From Chondrilla cf. caribensis (taxonomy: Eukaryota > Porifera > Demospongiae > Chondrillida > Chondrillidae): a stretch of DNA of 64,000 bases. The stretch spans positions 3,508,900-3,572,899 of the forward strand of contig OZ026546.1 in NCBI GenBank assembly GCA_964020155.1. Reading direction: 5' to 3'. Position 1 is the stretch's first letter. The number at the start of each line of letters is the position of its first letter. Positions 26,791-38,807 of the stretch are shown here, piece after piece. The notes under the pieces are model-generated. The model saw only the letters and a list, made by a program, of their open reading frames with translations. It was not told where the DNA came from and made no database searches. A program made the position numbers and the translations under genes.

Positions 26791-27937
26791 TGACATGGAT
26801 GCACACAAGCATGCCTGCTGTTTGTGTATGTAGTGCAGATACATACCTGTTTCATGTTCCTTGGTGTTGTAACTGCCATATAAGTAGTATCAGTACTCAT
26901 GGTGGCCACGTCCTTCTTATAGGTGACAGAAGGCAGATTGTGAGATATTGCTTTCTGTTTGAGTTGTGCCATATAAGACGGAAGTGTGTAGTAGTGTTAG
27001 CTATTTTGGTTGGTTGTATTACCCTGTGTGTAAGTCCCTTTGATAAGGAACTATCTCCAATGTAGTGGATCGATCACAGTTGTTGTCTTATCCCCTACCA
27101 ATTGGTACTCTTGTCTCTGAAACCCCTTATTAGGGCCACCAAGTGTATTTTGGAAATACATTTTCCATATTTGGGGGCTGCCTTTGGAAGACAGTGTACT
27201 CCTTGGGAAACCCATCGATGCTGGTCACATCTTCAGTCATCTATATACATAATAATATTATAATATTTGATTTAGTATTCATGCAGATACATTACATTTT
27301 TATATTTCAAGGCAGTGTAATGCCATTTAATTGTAAGGCACCAATACAGCATAAAGATGTGAATATTGAATAGTTGTATTTCTCCTATTCTGCAGATGCT
27401 ACTGGCAGTTATTATTTATACATAAACTGTACACAGGATACCCAAACCTTTGTTATTGTCTTATTTTTTGCAATTGTATGGTCATTTTTCACCACAAACC
27501 TTGTTTTTTGAGTTCAGCATGGAAATATGTACATCTCCACTATTTGGATTCACTGGGGGTCTGCTAGACACTTTCTGAAGATAAGATGGAGATCCAAGGA
27601 ATGCTGCTGCCTTTTCAGTGGACAAAGAACTGACTTTGCTCAGAAGTAATACCATATTGTTACCTTGAGAAACCGTACGTGCTATTAATCGCAAGAGCAA
27701 CTATAAATTGTCTATAAAAGGAAAAAATGCTTCTATTTTTATCAATTAAACGATAAATTATTTTTAGAACCAGTTTGATTTACTGCTTGTTTCATGAAAG
27801 ATATAGCTATGTGCTGTACATACAGTGCTGTATGAACCATGCAAGTGTTACCGATTTATGATATGTGTACTTGTGTTTCCTGTTGAGTCAGATTCTCCCA
27901 ACAGCAAAATAAGGAACCTTGATGATGTATAAAAGAC

Positions 27938-28040
27938 TTCCGTTCCTTATCACATGACTTCTGCTCCTTATCACATGATTTCTGCTCCTTGTCACATGAT
28001 TTCTGCTCCTTGTCACATGATTTTTGTTCCTAGTCACGTG
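27938..28040. repeat. 22-bp tandem repeat
   Basis: About five copies of a unit like cttgtcacatgatttctgct, differing by single bases. Located 200 bp before the oxidase fragment. Contains repeated CACATGA/CACGTG E-box-like words. Confidence 0.8.
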
Positions 28041-28242
28041 CTGTATGTTCTTCATTGTTCCGTTCCATTCCTTGTTTTAGTCACTCTGCCATTTTTCTGA
28101 CAGTCACGCTCTCGATGTTAATTAGGGCGTCACATGTAAATTCAACACCAAATATATTCATAGTTAATAATGAATATACTTTGCATTTAATTATGAAAGG
28201 TCCCCAGGTGGTCATGCACATTTGCGTAAAGTGTGAAGATTA

Positions 28243-29334
28243 ATGATATTCATTTACTTCCAAGAAATGGAGGTATGTTTACTTATGCTGGAGTTTAGTC
28301 TGGTGTTCCATAATTTCCCAGATGGAATGAACATAACATGCTTGAATGTTGGAAACTTTGCACCACGACAGATTGTGCCTGAGGATATGTTTACAATTGC
28401 AACTGATAAGGAATCGGTTTTTCTAAACTTCGGGTTTGGTGGGGATGAAACTGTTGCAGGTAGTTCCATAAATGGTCGTCATTTTCAGTTCCCTCCCAGT
28501 CCTCTTACTACCCAATACTCTGACCTTCCCGAGGACTTCCAAGAAGGTGGAAATTTTTATTGTGAATACCCACGAAATGAGACAGAACGTAGAGGAAAGA
28601 GATGTTTACATGTTTATAGCATTAATGACACCACCAATAACAGTACAGTTGAGATAGTGTTCATGAACTTTCTTAACATAAGTGAAAGAATAGGTTCAGG
28701 TCAAGCTCACCCGATCCACCTTCATGGACATCACTTCCAAGTCATACACATTGGCTATGGAAACTGTAGTGACAACATAAGCACCTGCCAACATCCTAAT
28801 ATAACATGTGGGAGTCAAAATGGCCAATGTGATACGAATGTTCGCTGGAGTGACAATCGGACAAACTTTGGAGGTGGGATTCAAGAACCATCCAAAAAGG
28901 ACACTGTGGTGGTTCCCGTTGGAGGGTATGTTGTGATTCGATTCCGAGCGGACAACCCAGGATGGTGGTTCCTCCACTGCCATATTGAACCTCATCAACT
29001 GGAGGGCATGAGTATGGTAGTGAGAGAGGGGAATCCTCCACTTCCACCTGATGCGTTCCCAAAGTGTGGCAATTTTGAAATAACTACAACTGAAACCTCT
29101 CCTACACCACCATCTTCTCCTACACCACCATCTTCTCCTACACCACCATCCTTTCCCGCACCACTATCCTCTTCTAGACCTACTATAATAGGGCTAGCAG
29201 TTGGGCTTGGTTTGGCATTCATTATTACATTGGTGTTATTCTTAATTTCTTTGGCATATATTTGTGTTCAGAAGTGTAAAAAACAAGGACAAGATGTATG
29301 TGGCCCTAAGGATTTAACTGAATCACTTTTGTAA
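28243..29334 (+). CDS. Membrane-anchored multicopper oxidase, C-terminal cupredoxin domain only
   Basis: The open frame is 363 codons, but the real upstream boundary is uncertain: in-frame ATGs occur at 28243 and 28267, and the homologous part begins near FPDGMNITCLNVGNF. HPIHLHGHHF and HCHIEPHQLEGM are the two C-terminal copper motifs of laccase-type oxidases (type 2/3 and type 1 ligands, with an axial Met). A Pro/Ser/Thr stalk with TPPSS repeats, a TM segment (IIGLAVGLGLAFIITLVLF) and a short basic tail follow, so it would be cell-surface. Normal enzymes have three cupredoxin domains; the N-terminal HWHG-type motif is not found in this window on either strand. It is therefore either the last exon of a gene whose 5' exons I cannot recognise or a 5'-truncated copy, and alone could not form the trinuclear copper site. 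Confidence 0.8.
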   Translation: MIFIYFQEMEVCLLMLEFSLVFHNFPDGMNITCLNVGNFAPRQIVPEDMFTIATDKESVFLNFGFGGDETVAGSSINGRHFQFPPSPLTTQYSDLPEDFQEGGNFYCEYPRNETERRGKRCLHVYSINDTTNNSTVEIVFMNFLNISERIGSGQAHPIHLHGHHFQVIHIGYGNCSDNISTCQHPNITCGSQNGQCDTNVRWSDNRTNFGGGIQEPSKKDTVVVPVGGYVVIRFRADNPGWWFLHCHIEPHQLEGMSMVVREGNPPLPPDAFPKCGNFEITTTETSPTPPSSPTPPSSPTPPSFPAPLSSSRPTIIGLAVGLGLAFIITLVLFLISLAYICVQKCKKQGQDVCGPKDLTESLL

Positions 29335-31373
29335 CATAGCTATGGTATTTGTCAAAGTAACACAGTACAAGAGGAATAGTCATAGTATGTCAGATATTCA
29401 CATAGTGTTGTAGTACTGAGTTTATGTAGCAAGTTGAACATTTCGTTTGTAGTGGTTTAATTATATGACCTGTTTGCGTTTAATTTTCTTGCATGTGCGT
29501 GTGAGCATTATTACTGAGCTTAAGTGAGGTTAATTGTTTCCGTTGTATGAACAGTCTCATCAAGGTCGCCCACATTCTTAATTGCATGGTTGAAGGTGTC
29601 TCAATGAAATTTTTGTGATGAATTTAGTCCAATGTGTCAAATTTGGCTTTGTATCACAAGAACAAGATCTTACAATTTTCCCATATAACATATTTTCTGA
29701 TTAATTTTTTGTAAGGTCAGTGATTCGTAGTCTACATTAATATTGGGGACATTGAAATGGACGGCCATGATGATGTCCATTTGACAGACATTTGTATAGG
29801 ATGTCATGTACTTGGAAAGATGGCACCGTGTTCTGCTTGTTTTGGTGATTTTCCTGCTTTTTGTGGATGTAAACATAGTAACATGCAGCTTGGCAAAGGA
29901 AGACCTCACATTTTAGTTAAAGGCAACACCCAGAAGGCACAACTGTATGCATGTTTATGGTATCTTTTTTCGGAGCGAAGTATAGAAAAAATTTGAAGAA
30001 AATAGTGAAAAGTTCATTCTTTACTTGGAAAATAGAGAAAGCGCTTTTATCCAATAGATCAAGAATACCACTCCTCATCAGTTACTGTAGCACTGGGCAA
30101 AGTTCTGAGTTGTCACTCTCTGCTAAGCAACTCGGAACATTGCCCAGTGCTACTGATGAGGAGTGGTATTCTCCGAAAAGGCCTTCTAGCACATTGGCAA
30201 TGAAAATTAATGAATACAATCAATTCAGGCTAAAATCCTCTATCCGCATCTGACCTTTCTACCATAGGACTTTTTGATGCCTAGAAGATGACCATGGAAA
30301 CGTGGAAGATATGCCTTGCCCTGGTTGGGGAGAATTGAAGATTTCACGACCAAGTGGCCACTTTTAGGTAGGGTGTTAAAGTCGGTAGATAATAATCCAC
30401 TACTTGTACTACACTGAACCCTACAGACAACGACCTGATAGACTAAAAGTCCAGCCAATACTCTGCTTAGTAGAGATTGATAACTCAGAACATTGCCCAG
30501 TGCTACTGATGAGGAGTGGTATTCTCCAAAAAGGCCTTCTAGCACACTGGCAATGAAATGAATACAATTGATTCGGGTCATCAATCATTATGAATATTAT
30601 GTTAATATGTTTTAATTTGTGACCTGGCAAGAAGGTCTTGTTTCATTACTGACGATTCCCTTTCTTATTTGAAAATTAGTCAACAAATCAGTGTTTGCAT
30701 ACATAACTTTAACACTATAATTTGTCATAGTACTATGTAATTACATGCACATTTATGTATGATTTAAAAAGATATACATATAATATATATACGGTATACA
30801 TGTTAGATACAATAATGTATATTTACTATATGTTATACTGAGCACAAAATTATGTTGTATGTACATTTAATAATATTATTAACGTGTATGCGCACTATAA
30901 TTTGCATGTGTGCCTGCTTTTATGTGTCCATGTTCATGGCAGTGTGGGTATGCATTGTGTGTGTATTGCATATATGCATGTACATGACGTTGTTTCAACT
31001 TGTTTTGCGTGTTATGAGCATCAATATTCTTCTGTTAGCTAAGTTGAACAGCCTAAAGATTGAACATTGCCTCTTGGGCAATGAAATTTGCTGTAAATGT
31101 TGTATGCAGAGTATATACAGTACTTGATAAATTTGAAGTCTAGATCTGTCCTCATTAAAACTGTACATGTTGTATAAGCTTCGAATTCAATTATCATTTA
31201 TCCATACAATGAAGTCCTGTACATAACACTGCATGTGTATATTAAACACTCCATTATAAGACATCATATTATACATAGCTAGCACAAATATTATAACAGT
31301 CAAACTACAATACAGTACACCATATGAAAATATTGGAATGGGAAGGTCATTTTAACACAACTTGCTTCAAAGG
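29335..31373. other. Intergenic; foldback repeat, no recognised gene
   Basis: A plus-strand frame at 29757-29996 (Cys-rich, CIGCHVLGKMAPCSACFG) is of unknown nature and has no match to any family I know. The rest is AT-rich except for the inverted/direct repeat at 30061-30575. Confidence 0.4.
30061..30575. repeat. Inverted repeat with an additional direct copy
   Basis: The arm at 30062-30111 (agaataccactcctcatcag onwards) is the reverse complement of 30128-30172, apart from one short bulge. The second arm with its downstream flank (ccttctagcaca, tggcaatgaaa) recurs directly at about 30483-30560. Probably a foldback/MITE-type element or a rearranged fragment of one. Confidence 0.75.
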
Positions 31374-31483
31374 TTAACATAGTTTTTTAACTGGATTCAT
31401 CTCCATGGTAACATATGCTGGGTTGTGCTCCAGCACTACTATGTCTTCTGGAGGTCTCTCATCACCACCTCCCACAATTGGAT
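31374..31483 (-). pseudogene. Orphan IgR tail exon, truncated at its C-terminus
   Basis: A CTTCAG acceptor leads into ERPPEDIVV and EHNPAYVTMEMNPV, matching IgR4/6, but a deletion replaces the PNERLYINL end with KKLC and a stop. The sequence up to about 31715 is IgR intron 4. It then joins directly to the IgR upstream block (31744 onwards), so all Ig, FN3, linker and TM exons have been deleted. Confidence 0.85.
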
Positions 31484-31743
31484 CTGAAGGACGTAATGAG
31501 ATATTCACATGCTACATGGATGTACTACAGTACCAGCTATGCAAATAGTGCAATCAGATTATCTTGAACTTTTCCATTTGGTATGACAGATACCACACAT
31601 GTGCAATATTATATATACAACATGCATTTAACAGAAATGTAACTGATGTGTTACAGTGTACCACGACGTACATGTACATTATACAGATGCATGCACATGC
31701 ACACACAGTACTACTACAGGAATCGCGTATAAACGTACCAAAT

Positions 31744-31778
31744 GGGAGTTCCCCGAACTCGGACAATATGGCCGCCAT
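31744..31778 (-). promoter_or_regulatory. kappaB-like and YY1-like block of a deleted IgR gene
   Basis: GGGAGTTCCC (31744-31753) fits GGGRNYYYCC, and acaatatggccgcc follows. It now sits about 260 bp from a lone tail exon, with no receptor exons between. Confidence 0.45.
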
Positions 31779-31779
31779 T

Positions 31780-33646
31780 CATTTGTGTCGGCAGTTTGTA
31801 AAGGGATCGATCTTCGATTGAGAATGAAAATAGTTTGGTGGTATTTACGGACTTCCTTATGTAATTTTTATAGGATAATAATTTTATTTCTGAATTATCA
31901 GTATCGGTTGACCTACCGGAGGAAATACCACTGTCGTTGTGGTTAACACGAAAGTAAGATTTGTTGAATTTTGAATCATTATAATCTCATAGACGTATGC
32001 ACTGAAAGAACTTCGCTTTGGATTGTTCAATCCTACTGTAATGCAAGGATTCTCTGTTTGTTTGTTCGCAAACTCCTCCGTCAGTTCGCACGCGATCGAC
32101 GTCAAACTCTCCAATCCTCCTCAGCGGCACCCGTGGAGTGTCCTAAGGGGGTTGGCGTTTCGTTTTAGGTCTTTCTTCTAGAATTCGAACGCAACCGTAC
32201 TATCCGCCGTACTTGAAAGGCGCCATTTTCATGACACGTTTACGGACGAATACGCCCGCGGGGCGGGTAAATCAGCTAGTACAGCTACTGTAATGCGTAA
32301 TTCATCTGCAATGAAACATACTGTCAGTTCTCCCTGTGTGCTCACATTGGGTTGGGTTAGGTATACTTATTTAGATGGGGAGGCCACTAGCCCAGGGGGT
32401 TACTATTAAGGATCCCATGTAGTTGGGTGTCATGGATCCACTCTTTTTTATACACTCACTTTTGTAGAATACCTTTCAGAATATCTGATAATGTGTTTTT
32501 ATCCAGCTACAATCATGTCTATAAACGAATATTCATAAGATTGCCATGCATTACTGCTCTAATGGTATATACATGTAGGTACAGGGAATATAAGGGATAG
32601 GATGGCAGTATTATTGTGAGCCCCACTTGTGTCCATGTGACATCTTGATTGATTGATGTAATTGAATATTGTAATTAAACTACAGATCAACCCCTCCCAT
32701 GTAGTCAGACATCAATGTATACTCATTATGAATTTTACTAGTATAGTCTATTAAGTAATAGCGTTGTTTTCTTTAATACTTATGTATATTTTCATTCCAT
32801 AAGTTTAACACTATATTAATTTTTATACACCACAATGTATGTATAGTATAAATTATTGCTGCAATTATATTATTTTATATGTAATGCATGTAATTATACA
32901 AAAAATAGTTTGTGTACTTGTTTTGAAATATAATACATTATTCATTATATAGTGATACTGATATTTGGCTTACGTACGTATATAATTATACAAGTATCTA
33001 TAATCAATTTAGGTGTGAATTGCTCCAATTGTTGACAAACAGTCCCTATATATAATTTTACTGTTTTCTCGCTCTGACCTTATTTATCAATTGCAAATAT
33101 TGGATTCCTTTCATGAGTCAACTGAATCCTGACAGATTTCACATAATATCCTCTGCAGTATGCACTTGATGATTGTTAACGTTGTTGTTCAAATTAAAGT
33201 TTGATATGGTCACATGAACGTGCACCTTTCTGTCTGTCATAATATTATTATAATGCTTTATTCGGTGAATATACAGCAATTGAAAATGACTGTATATACA
33301 ATGTGGTGTGCACAAGATATACATGTACAAGGATGACAAATATTAATTAATAGATTTGTATGTACTGAGCATATGCACGCATAGTGCTAATATAATGTGT
33401 GTATTAGTGCACATATACATATGTGTGTGTGGGTATTATGGCTGACTGTGTCTGTATTGTCTATATATAATATTATGTGTACATGCATGTGTTTACATTC
33501 AGCTGTTTACATATGTGCATTTCATGTGTATCATAAAACACTCCATTATAGTACCTTTAAAATCAAACAGTCAAACTGTTCCTGTGAACTATACAGTACT
33601 ACATGCAATGCACAATTGTGTCATTTTTAACACAATTTAATATACT
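31780..33646. other. Duplicated spacer downstream of IgR6
   Basis: Continues with the divergent exon-like block (about 31872-31955), then spacer sequence shared with 17.9-19.5, 35.4-37.3 and 39.1-41.0 kb. A GC-richer insert of about 250 bp (32040-32290: cgcacgcgatcgacgtc, cccgcggggcggg) is absent from the other spacers and may be a separate insertion. No gene seen. Confidence 0.5.
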
Positions 33647-35000
33647 TCAAAGGTTAATGTAAAGTCTTTCATTGGGCACTGGATTCATCTCCATGGTAAC
33701 ATATGCTAGATTGTGCTCTGTCACTACTATGTCTTCAGGTGGTCTCTCATCACCACCTCCCACAGCTGGATCTGAAGGACGGAATGAGATGTTCACATGC
33801 TACATGGATGTACTACAGCTATACAAATAGTGCAATCTTGAACTGTTCCATTTGGTATGACAGGTACCACACATGCTATAGACAACAGAAATGTAACCGA
33901 TTTTTAACCATGACATACAAGTACATAAATAGAGATGTAGGAATACATGGAAACATGGACAGACAGACAGAAACATGCACACACACGTGACATGCTGTTT
34001 ATTTGTATACCTCTTTTCCTGTCACTGTGACAACGTGAACACAGCAGGATTACAAAACCCAGGATAACAGTTGCTGTAACAAGGAGCAAACCCAGTACTA
34101 TGGCAACAGCCACAGCCACTGGAACCGCAAGGACTGAAGTGGACACCAACACCACAGTAGAATGGCAATACACTGTACAGATACAGGCTTATCCATGTTA
34201 TTTCTTACATCGGTCATTATTGATATCAACTTCTTGTATATCAGAACCTGTGTAAAAATGGCAACCTAAATACCATTCACAAAACTTCCAAAGTACATTT
34301 AGTAGTACCACATACCATCTGATGTGTTATAGACAGGGACTGTAATATTCTTGTAGAGACCAAAGTCCTCTCCTTCAACATGTGTTTCAACTTGTAAAAG
34401 ATACTCTACATCTGGTGACAGTCCCTCAAACCCAAAGGTATCGTTATGTCTTCCAATGAGAGACACATTGTTAACTGTAACTCTCACTAGTTCCAGTGGA
34501 GGACACCCTTTACTAGTAACATTCAACAACACTAGCAAAGAGGTTTCCTTTCTTGTATATGAAATGGATAATTCTAGCTGAGAATCTGAAAGAATGACAT
34601 GTTCTTGATTACACAAACAACAGATAAAAAACTCCAAACATTGTGTACCTCTGAACGTAACATAAACCACTTTACTGGGAAAATCCTCATCAAGAGACGC
34701 TACACAAGCGTATCTGGTCACACTAGGCTGAGTTTGAGTGATACTGACTCTAACAAATCCTTCTGTTAGAGATGTACTTGTACTGTGTCCGGCCATTCCA
34801 TTGAGTCCTCCTATTGTGGTAACTGTGTCATTTACCTTCCAGGATGATGCAGGTGCTTTGTCCCACTGGCATATGAGCCTAGCAGTCTCTCCCAGACAGA
34901 AAACATTCTTATTCTGCTCAATCTTCAGTTGAGGAACTTCACAGCAAACAAGAGAAATGAAAGAAAACAGAAATAGTAGAAAGACGTACACTTTAGTCAT
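33647..35000 (-). CDS. IgR6: Ig-FN3 transmembrane receptor, NLAY tail variant
   Basis: Five exons (minus): 35000-34649, 34585-34316, 34247-34209, 34133-34011 and 33771-33647, all phase 1, about 302 aa. Signal peptide VFLLFLFSFISLVCC; Ig domain with ARLIC, SSW and YAC; FN3-like exon with FEGLSPDVEYLLQVET; linker GSDIQEVDINNDR; TM PVAVAVAIVLGLLLVTATVIL; cytoplasmic juxtamembrane RCHSDRK. The tail has PPEDIVVTEHNLAYVTM, ten residues, then YINL. The NPAY of its paralogues is NLAY here, which should weaken PTB or endocytic recognition while leaving YVTM and YINL. A kappaB-like site lies 112 bp upstream. Otherwise intact. Confidence 0.83.
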
Positions 35001-35111
35001 CGTACTCTAAGTATATTTAACCCTATCTTACCGAGCTCAATATTATATGTATAACGGACGGCTTACCGAAATGACGAACACAGCTGCATGGATCGCGTAC
35101 TGGTATCAAAT

Positions 35112-35144
35112 GGGACTTCCCCGAACTCAGGCAAAATGGCCGCC
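35112..35144 (-). promoter_or_regulatory. kappaB-like and YY1-like motifs upstream of IgR6
   Basis: GGGACTTCCC at 35112-35121 and AAAATGGCCGCC at 35133-35144, at the same spacing as in IgR4, IgR7 and IgR8. Confidence 0.55.
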
Positions 35145-37371
35145 AATCAAGGTTGTGTCGGCGGTGGGATCTTAGATCATGATGACTTATCCTTGCTCGG
35201 ATTGACAATGACAATAGTTTTGTGGTACGTACAGACTTGTTTATGTCCTTTTGTAGGATTATAATGTTATGACTGAATTGTCAGAATCGGTTGACCTACC
35301 GGAGGATATTGTGGTTAACACGAAAGTTAGACTTATTGAATTTAAATCATTATAATCTCATAGACGTATGTATCGAAAGACCTTCACTTTAGAATGTTCA
35401 ATACAACTAATGCGTAATTCATCTGCAATGAAACATACTGTTAGTTCTCCCTGTGTGCTCCCATTAGGTTAGGTTAGGTTAGGTACACTCATTTAGACAG
35501 GGGAGGCCACTAGCCCAGAGGGCTACTATTTAGGATCCCATGTAGTTGGGTGTCATGGACCCGCTCTCTTTTATACACTCACTTTTGTAGAATACCTTTC
35601 AGAAGAAAGATAATGTGTTTTTATCCTGCTACGATCATGTCTATAAACGGATATTCACAGGATTGCCATGCATTACTGCTCTAATGGTATATACATGTAC
35701 ATGTACATACGAATATGAAATAGGGAATAATATAGTGGTATTATTGTGTCCATGTGTACATCTTGATTGATTGATGTAATCAAATATTATAATTGAACTA
35801 CAGATCAACCCCTCCCATGTAGTCAGACATCAATATATACTCACTACCCATTACTATAGTGTACTACACTGTATTACAGTGAAGTACACTATCCAAGTTA
35901 TCTCTGGTCACGCCCCCAGAGAATTACTCCACCTACAAACACTGCACTGCTACAGATTAACCTAACCCTAAACTATCTTAGAACTCATGCTTGTAGATGA
36001 TTCAGAAAGGGGATTTCAATTTGATGTGTGAAATATGTTGGTACTAACAAACACAATGTATACATATGTAGTCTGTGGTACAGTGGAGAGTAGTGAAGCT
36101 TCAAAGAACCTTTCTCTGGCCCAGAACAAGGCCACTGGTTTGAATTTCAAGCACCCAATAGTCTGGAAGGAGGGGTGGGGGTTGTACAATGTAATCCAAT
36201 GAACCCCTCTCACTGGTCTGTTTTGACCCGTACGTAGCTAATTTGAGATGTGACAAATGTACTAATATTGGTTTAGATTGTAGCGTTGTTTTTTGATATT
36301 TATGTATATTTTCATTCCATAAGTTTAATACTATATCAATTTTTATACCCTACAATGTATTTGTAGTATAAATTATTACTGCAATTATATTATTTTATAT
36401 GTAATGCATGTAATTGTACAAAAAATAGTTTGTGTACTTGTTTTGAATTATAATGCATTATTTATTTTATATATAGTAATACTGAGAATTGAAAATATGC
36501 TTACATAAAATACTTGTACAAGTATCTATATTCAATTAAGGCATGAATTTGCAAACAGTCCTATATATAATTTTACTGTTTTGTCCCTCTGACCTTGTTT
36601 ATCAATAATTGAACTCCTTTTATGAGTCGGGGTTGACTGAATCCTGATTCTGCATACTATCGATATCCTCTGCAGTACGCACTTGTATGACTGTGAATGT
36701 TGTTAAAAGCTTGATGGTCACATGCACGTGCACCTTTCTGTCTGTCATAACATTATTATAATGCTTTATTTGGTGAATATACAGCAATTGAAAATGATTG
36801 TACCAGTATATACAATGTGGTGTGTATAAGATAGACAGTGGAACCTCTATTAAAGGACCCTCCCTATAAAGGACACCATAGAAATTACCTCCCTACAAGA
36901 ACACTCCGTAAGGCACCAAAAATAGACTTTCCTATAGTGCTAATACACTTTTACCTCTGAAGAGTGGACAACCTCTGTACAGTGGACAAACTACCTGGTA
37001 CCAATTTGTCCTTTATAGAGAGGTTCCACTGTACATGTATAAGGATAACAAGTATTAATGAATAGTTTTTTATATACTGAGCATATGTACGTATAGTGCT
37101 AATATATGTGCATTTGTGCACATATACTTAATTGTATATATATGTGGGTATGGTTGCATGACTGTCCGTACTATTTATATATTACGTATATGTGTGCATG
37201 TATGCGTTTACATTCAGCTGTTCACATACACTGTATGTGTGTCATTCTATTATTATACACTCCGTTATAGTACCTTTATTGTATTAATCAAACAGTCCAA
37301 CTATTCTTGTAAACTATACAGTGCTACATGCAATGCACAATTGTGTCATTTTTAATACAATTTAATAAGGT
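35145..37371. other. IgR6-IgR7 spacer (near-identical to the IgR7-IgR8 spacer)
   Basis: From about 35250 on, this spacer matches 38920-41025 with few differences, including the MITE at 36836. It is the non-genic half of a young tandem unit. No gene seen; ORFs at 36016 and 37116 recur in the other copy only because the DNA is duplicated. Confidence 0.7.
36836..37031. mobile_element. pogo-like MITE, second family
   Basis: Begins CAGTGGAACCTCTATTAAAG and ends with the inverted match ctttatagagaggttccactg (37011-37031). Shares its interior with the copies at 21527, 40490 and 43367. Non-coding, non-autonomous. Confidence 0.8.
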
Positions 37372-38668
37372 TCAAAGGTTAACATAAAGTCTTTCATTGG
37401 GCACTGGATTCATCTCCATGGCAACATATGCTGGGTTGTGCTCTGGCACTACTACGTCTTCAGGAGGTCTCTCATCACCAGCTCCCACAGCTGGATCTGA
37501 AGGACGGAATGAGATGTTCACATGCTACATGGATGTACTATATGTAATAGACAACATGCATTTAACAGAAATGTAGCTGATGTATAAATCATGACACATG
37601 TACGTACATAAAAAGAGATTTATATAGGAATACATGGACACACACACACGCACACATACACACGTGACATGCTGCTATTAGTGCACCTCTTTTCCTGTCT
37701 CTGTGACGTGAAAACAGTAGGATTACAACACCAAGGATAACAGCTGCTGTAACAAGGAGCAAAGCCAGTACTATGGCAACAGCCACAGCCACAGGAGCTA
37801 CAGGGACTGAAGTGGACACCAACACCACAGTAGAAGAGCAATACACTGGATAGATACAAGCTTATCCATGTTATTTCTTACATTGGTCATTATTGATATC
37901 AACTTCTTGTATATCAGGACCTGTATAAAAAATGGAAACCTGACTACCACTTGCAAAACTTCCAAAGTACATTTAGTAATACCACATACCATCTGATGTG
38001 TTATAGACAGGGACTGTAATATTCTTGTAGAGACCAAAGTCCTCTCCTTCAACTTGTGTTTCAACTAGTAAAGGATACTCTACATCTGGTGACAGCCCCT
38101 CAAACCTGAACATATCATTATGACTTCCAATGAGAGACTCGTTGTTAACTGTAATTCTCACTTGTTCCAGTGGAGGACACCCTTCACTAGTAACGTTCAC
38201 TAGCAAAGAGGTTTCCTTTCTCTTATGTGAAATAGATAATTCAAGCTGAGAATCTGGAACAAAGACATGTTCATGATTACACAAACAACAGATAAAAAAC
38301 TCCAAACATTGTGTACCTTTGAATATAACATAAACCACTTCACTGGGAAGATCCTCGGTTAGAGATACTACACAAGAGTAGCTGGTTACACTAGGCTGAG
38401 TTTGAGTGATACTGACTCTAGTGAATCCTTCTGTTAGAGATGTACTTGTACTGTGTCCGGCCATTCCATTGAGTCCTCCTACCGTGGTAAATGTGCCATT
38501 TACCTTCCAGGATGATGCTTGTACATTGTACCACTTGCATATGAGTCTAGCAGTCTCTCCAGGACAGAAAACATTCTTATTCTGCTCAATATTCAGTTGA
38601 GGAACTTCACAGCAAACAAGAGATATAAAAGAAAATAGAAATAGTAGAAAGACGTACATTTTAGTCAT
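37372..38668 (-). CDS. IgR7: Ig-FN3 transmembrane receptor with NPAY/YxxM/YxNL tail
   Basis: Five exons (minus): 38668-38317, 38253-37990, 37920-37882, 37806-37687 and 37496-37372, all phase 1, about 299 aa. Signal peptide as in IgR6; Ig domain with ARLIC, SSW and YSC; FN3 exon two residues shorter than its paralogues in the first strand (SLLVNVTSEG); TM PVAPVAVAVAIVLALLLVTAA; tail with PPEDVVV, EHNPAYVAM, ten residues and YVNL at the C-terminus. It sits in a tandem unit of 3654 bp shared with IgR8. Intact reading frame and splice sites. Confidence 0.83.
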
Positions 38669-38774
38669 CGTACCTTAAGTATAACCTTGTCTTACCGAGC
38701 TCAATATATATGTATAACGGACGGCTTACCGAAATGACGAACACAGCCGCATGGATCGCGTACAGGTACCAAAT

Positions 38775-38807
38775 GGGACTTCCCCGAACAAAGGCAAAAT
38801 GGCCGCC
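38775..38807 (-). promoter_or_regulatory. kappaB-like and YY1-like motifs upstream of IgR7
   Basis: GGGACTTCCC at 38775-38784 and AAAATGGCCGCC at 38796-38807, 107 bp upstream of the start codon. Confidence 0.55.

Larger units (their letters stand above)
25772..28242. other. Spacer between broken IgR copy and oxidase fragment
   Basis: Contains the upstream block of the broken copy (about 25880-26110), mirrored GT/CA repeats and the 22-bp minisatellite. A minus-strand frame at about 27680-27500 (LSTEKAAAFLGSPSYLQKV, with a GTTTGT donor-like end at about 27500) looks weakly coding, but I do not recognise it and see no partner exons. Confidence 0.4.
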
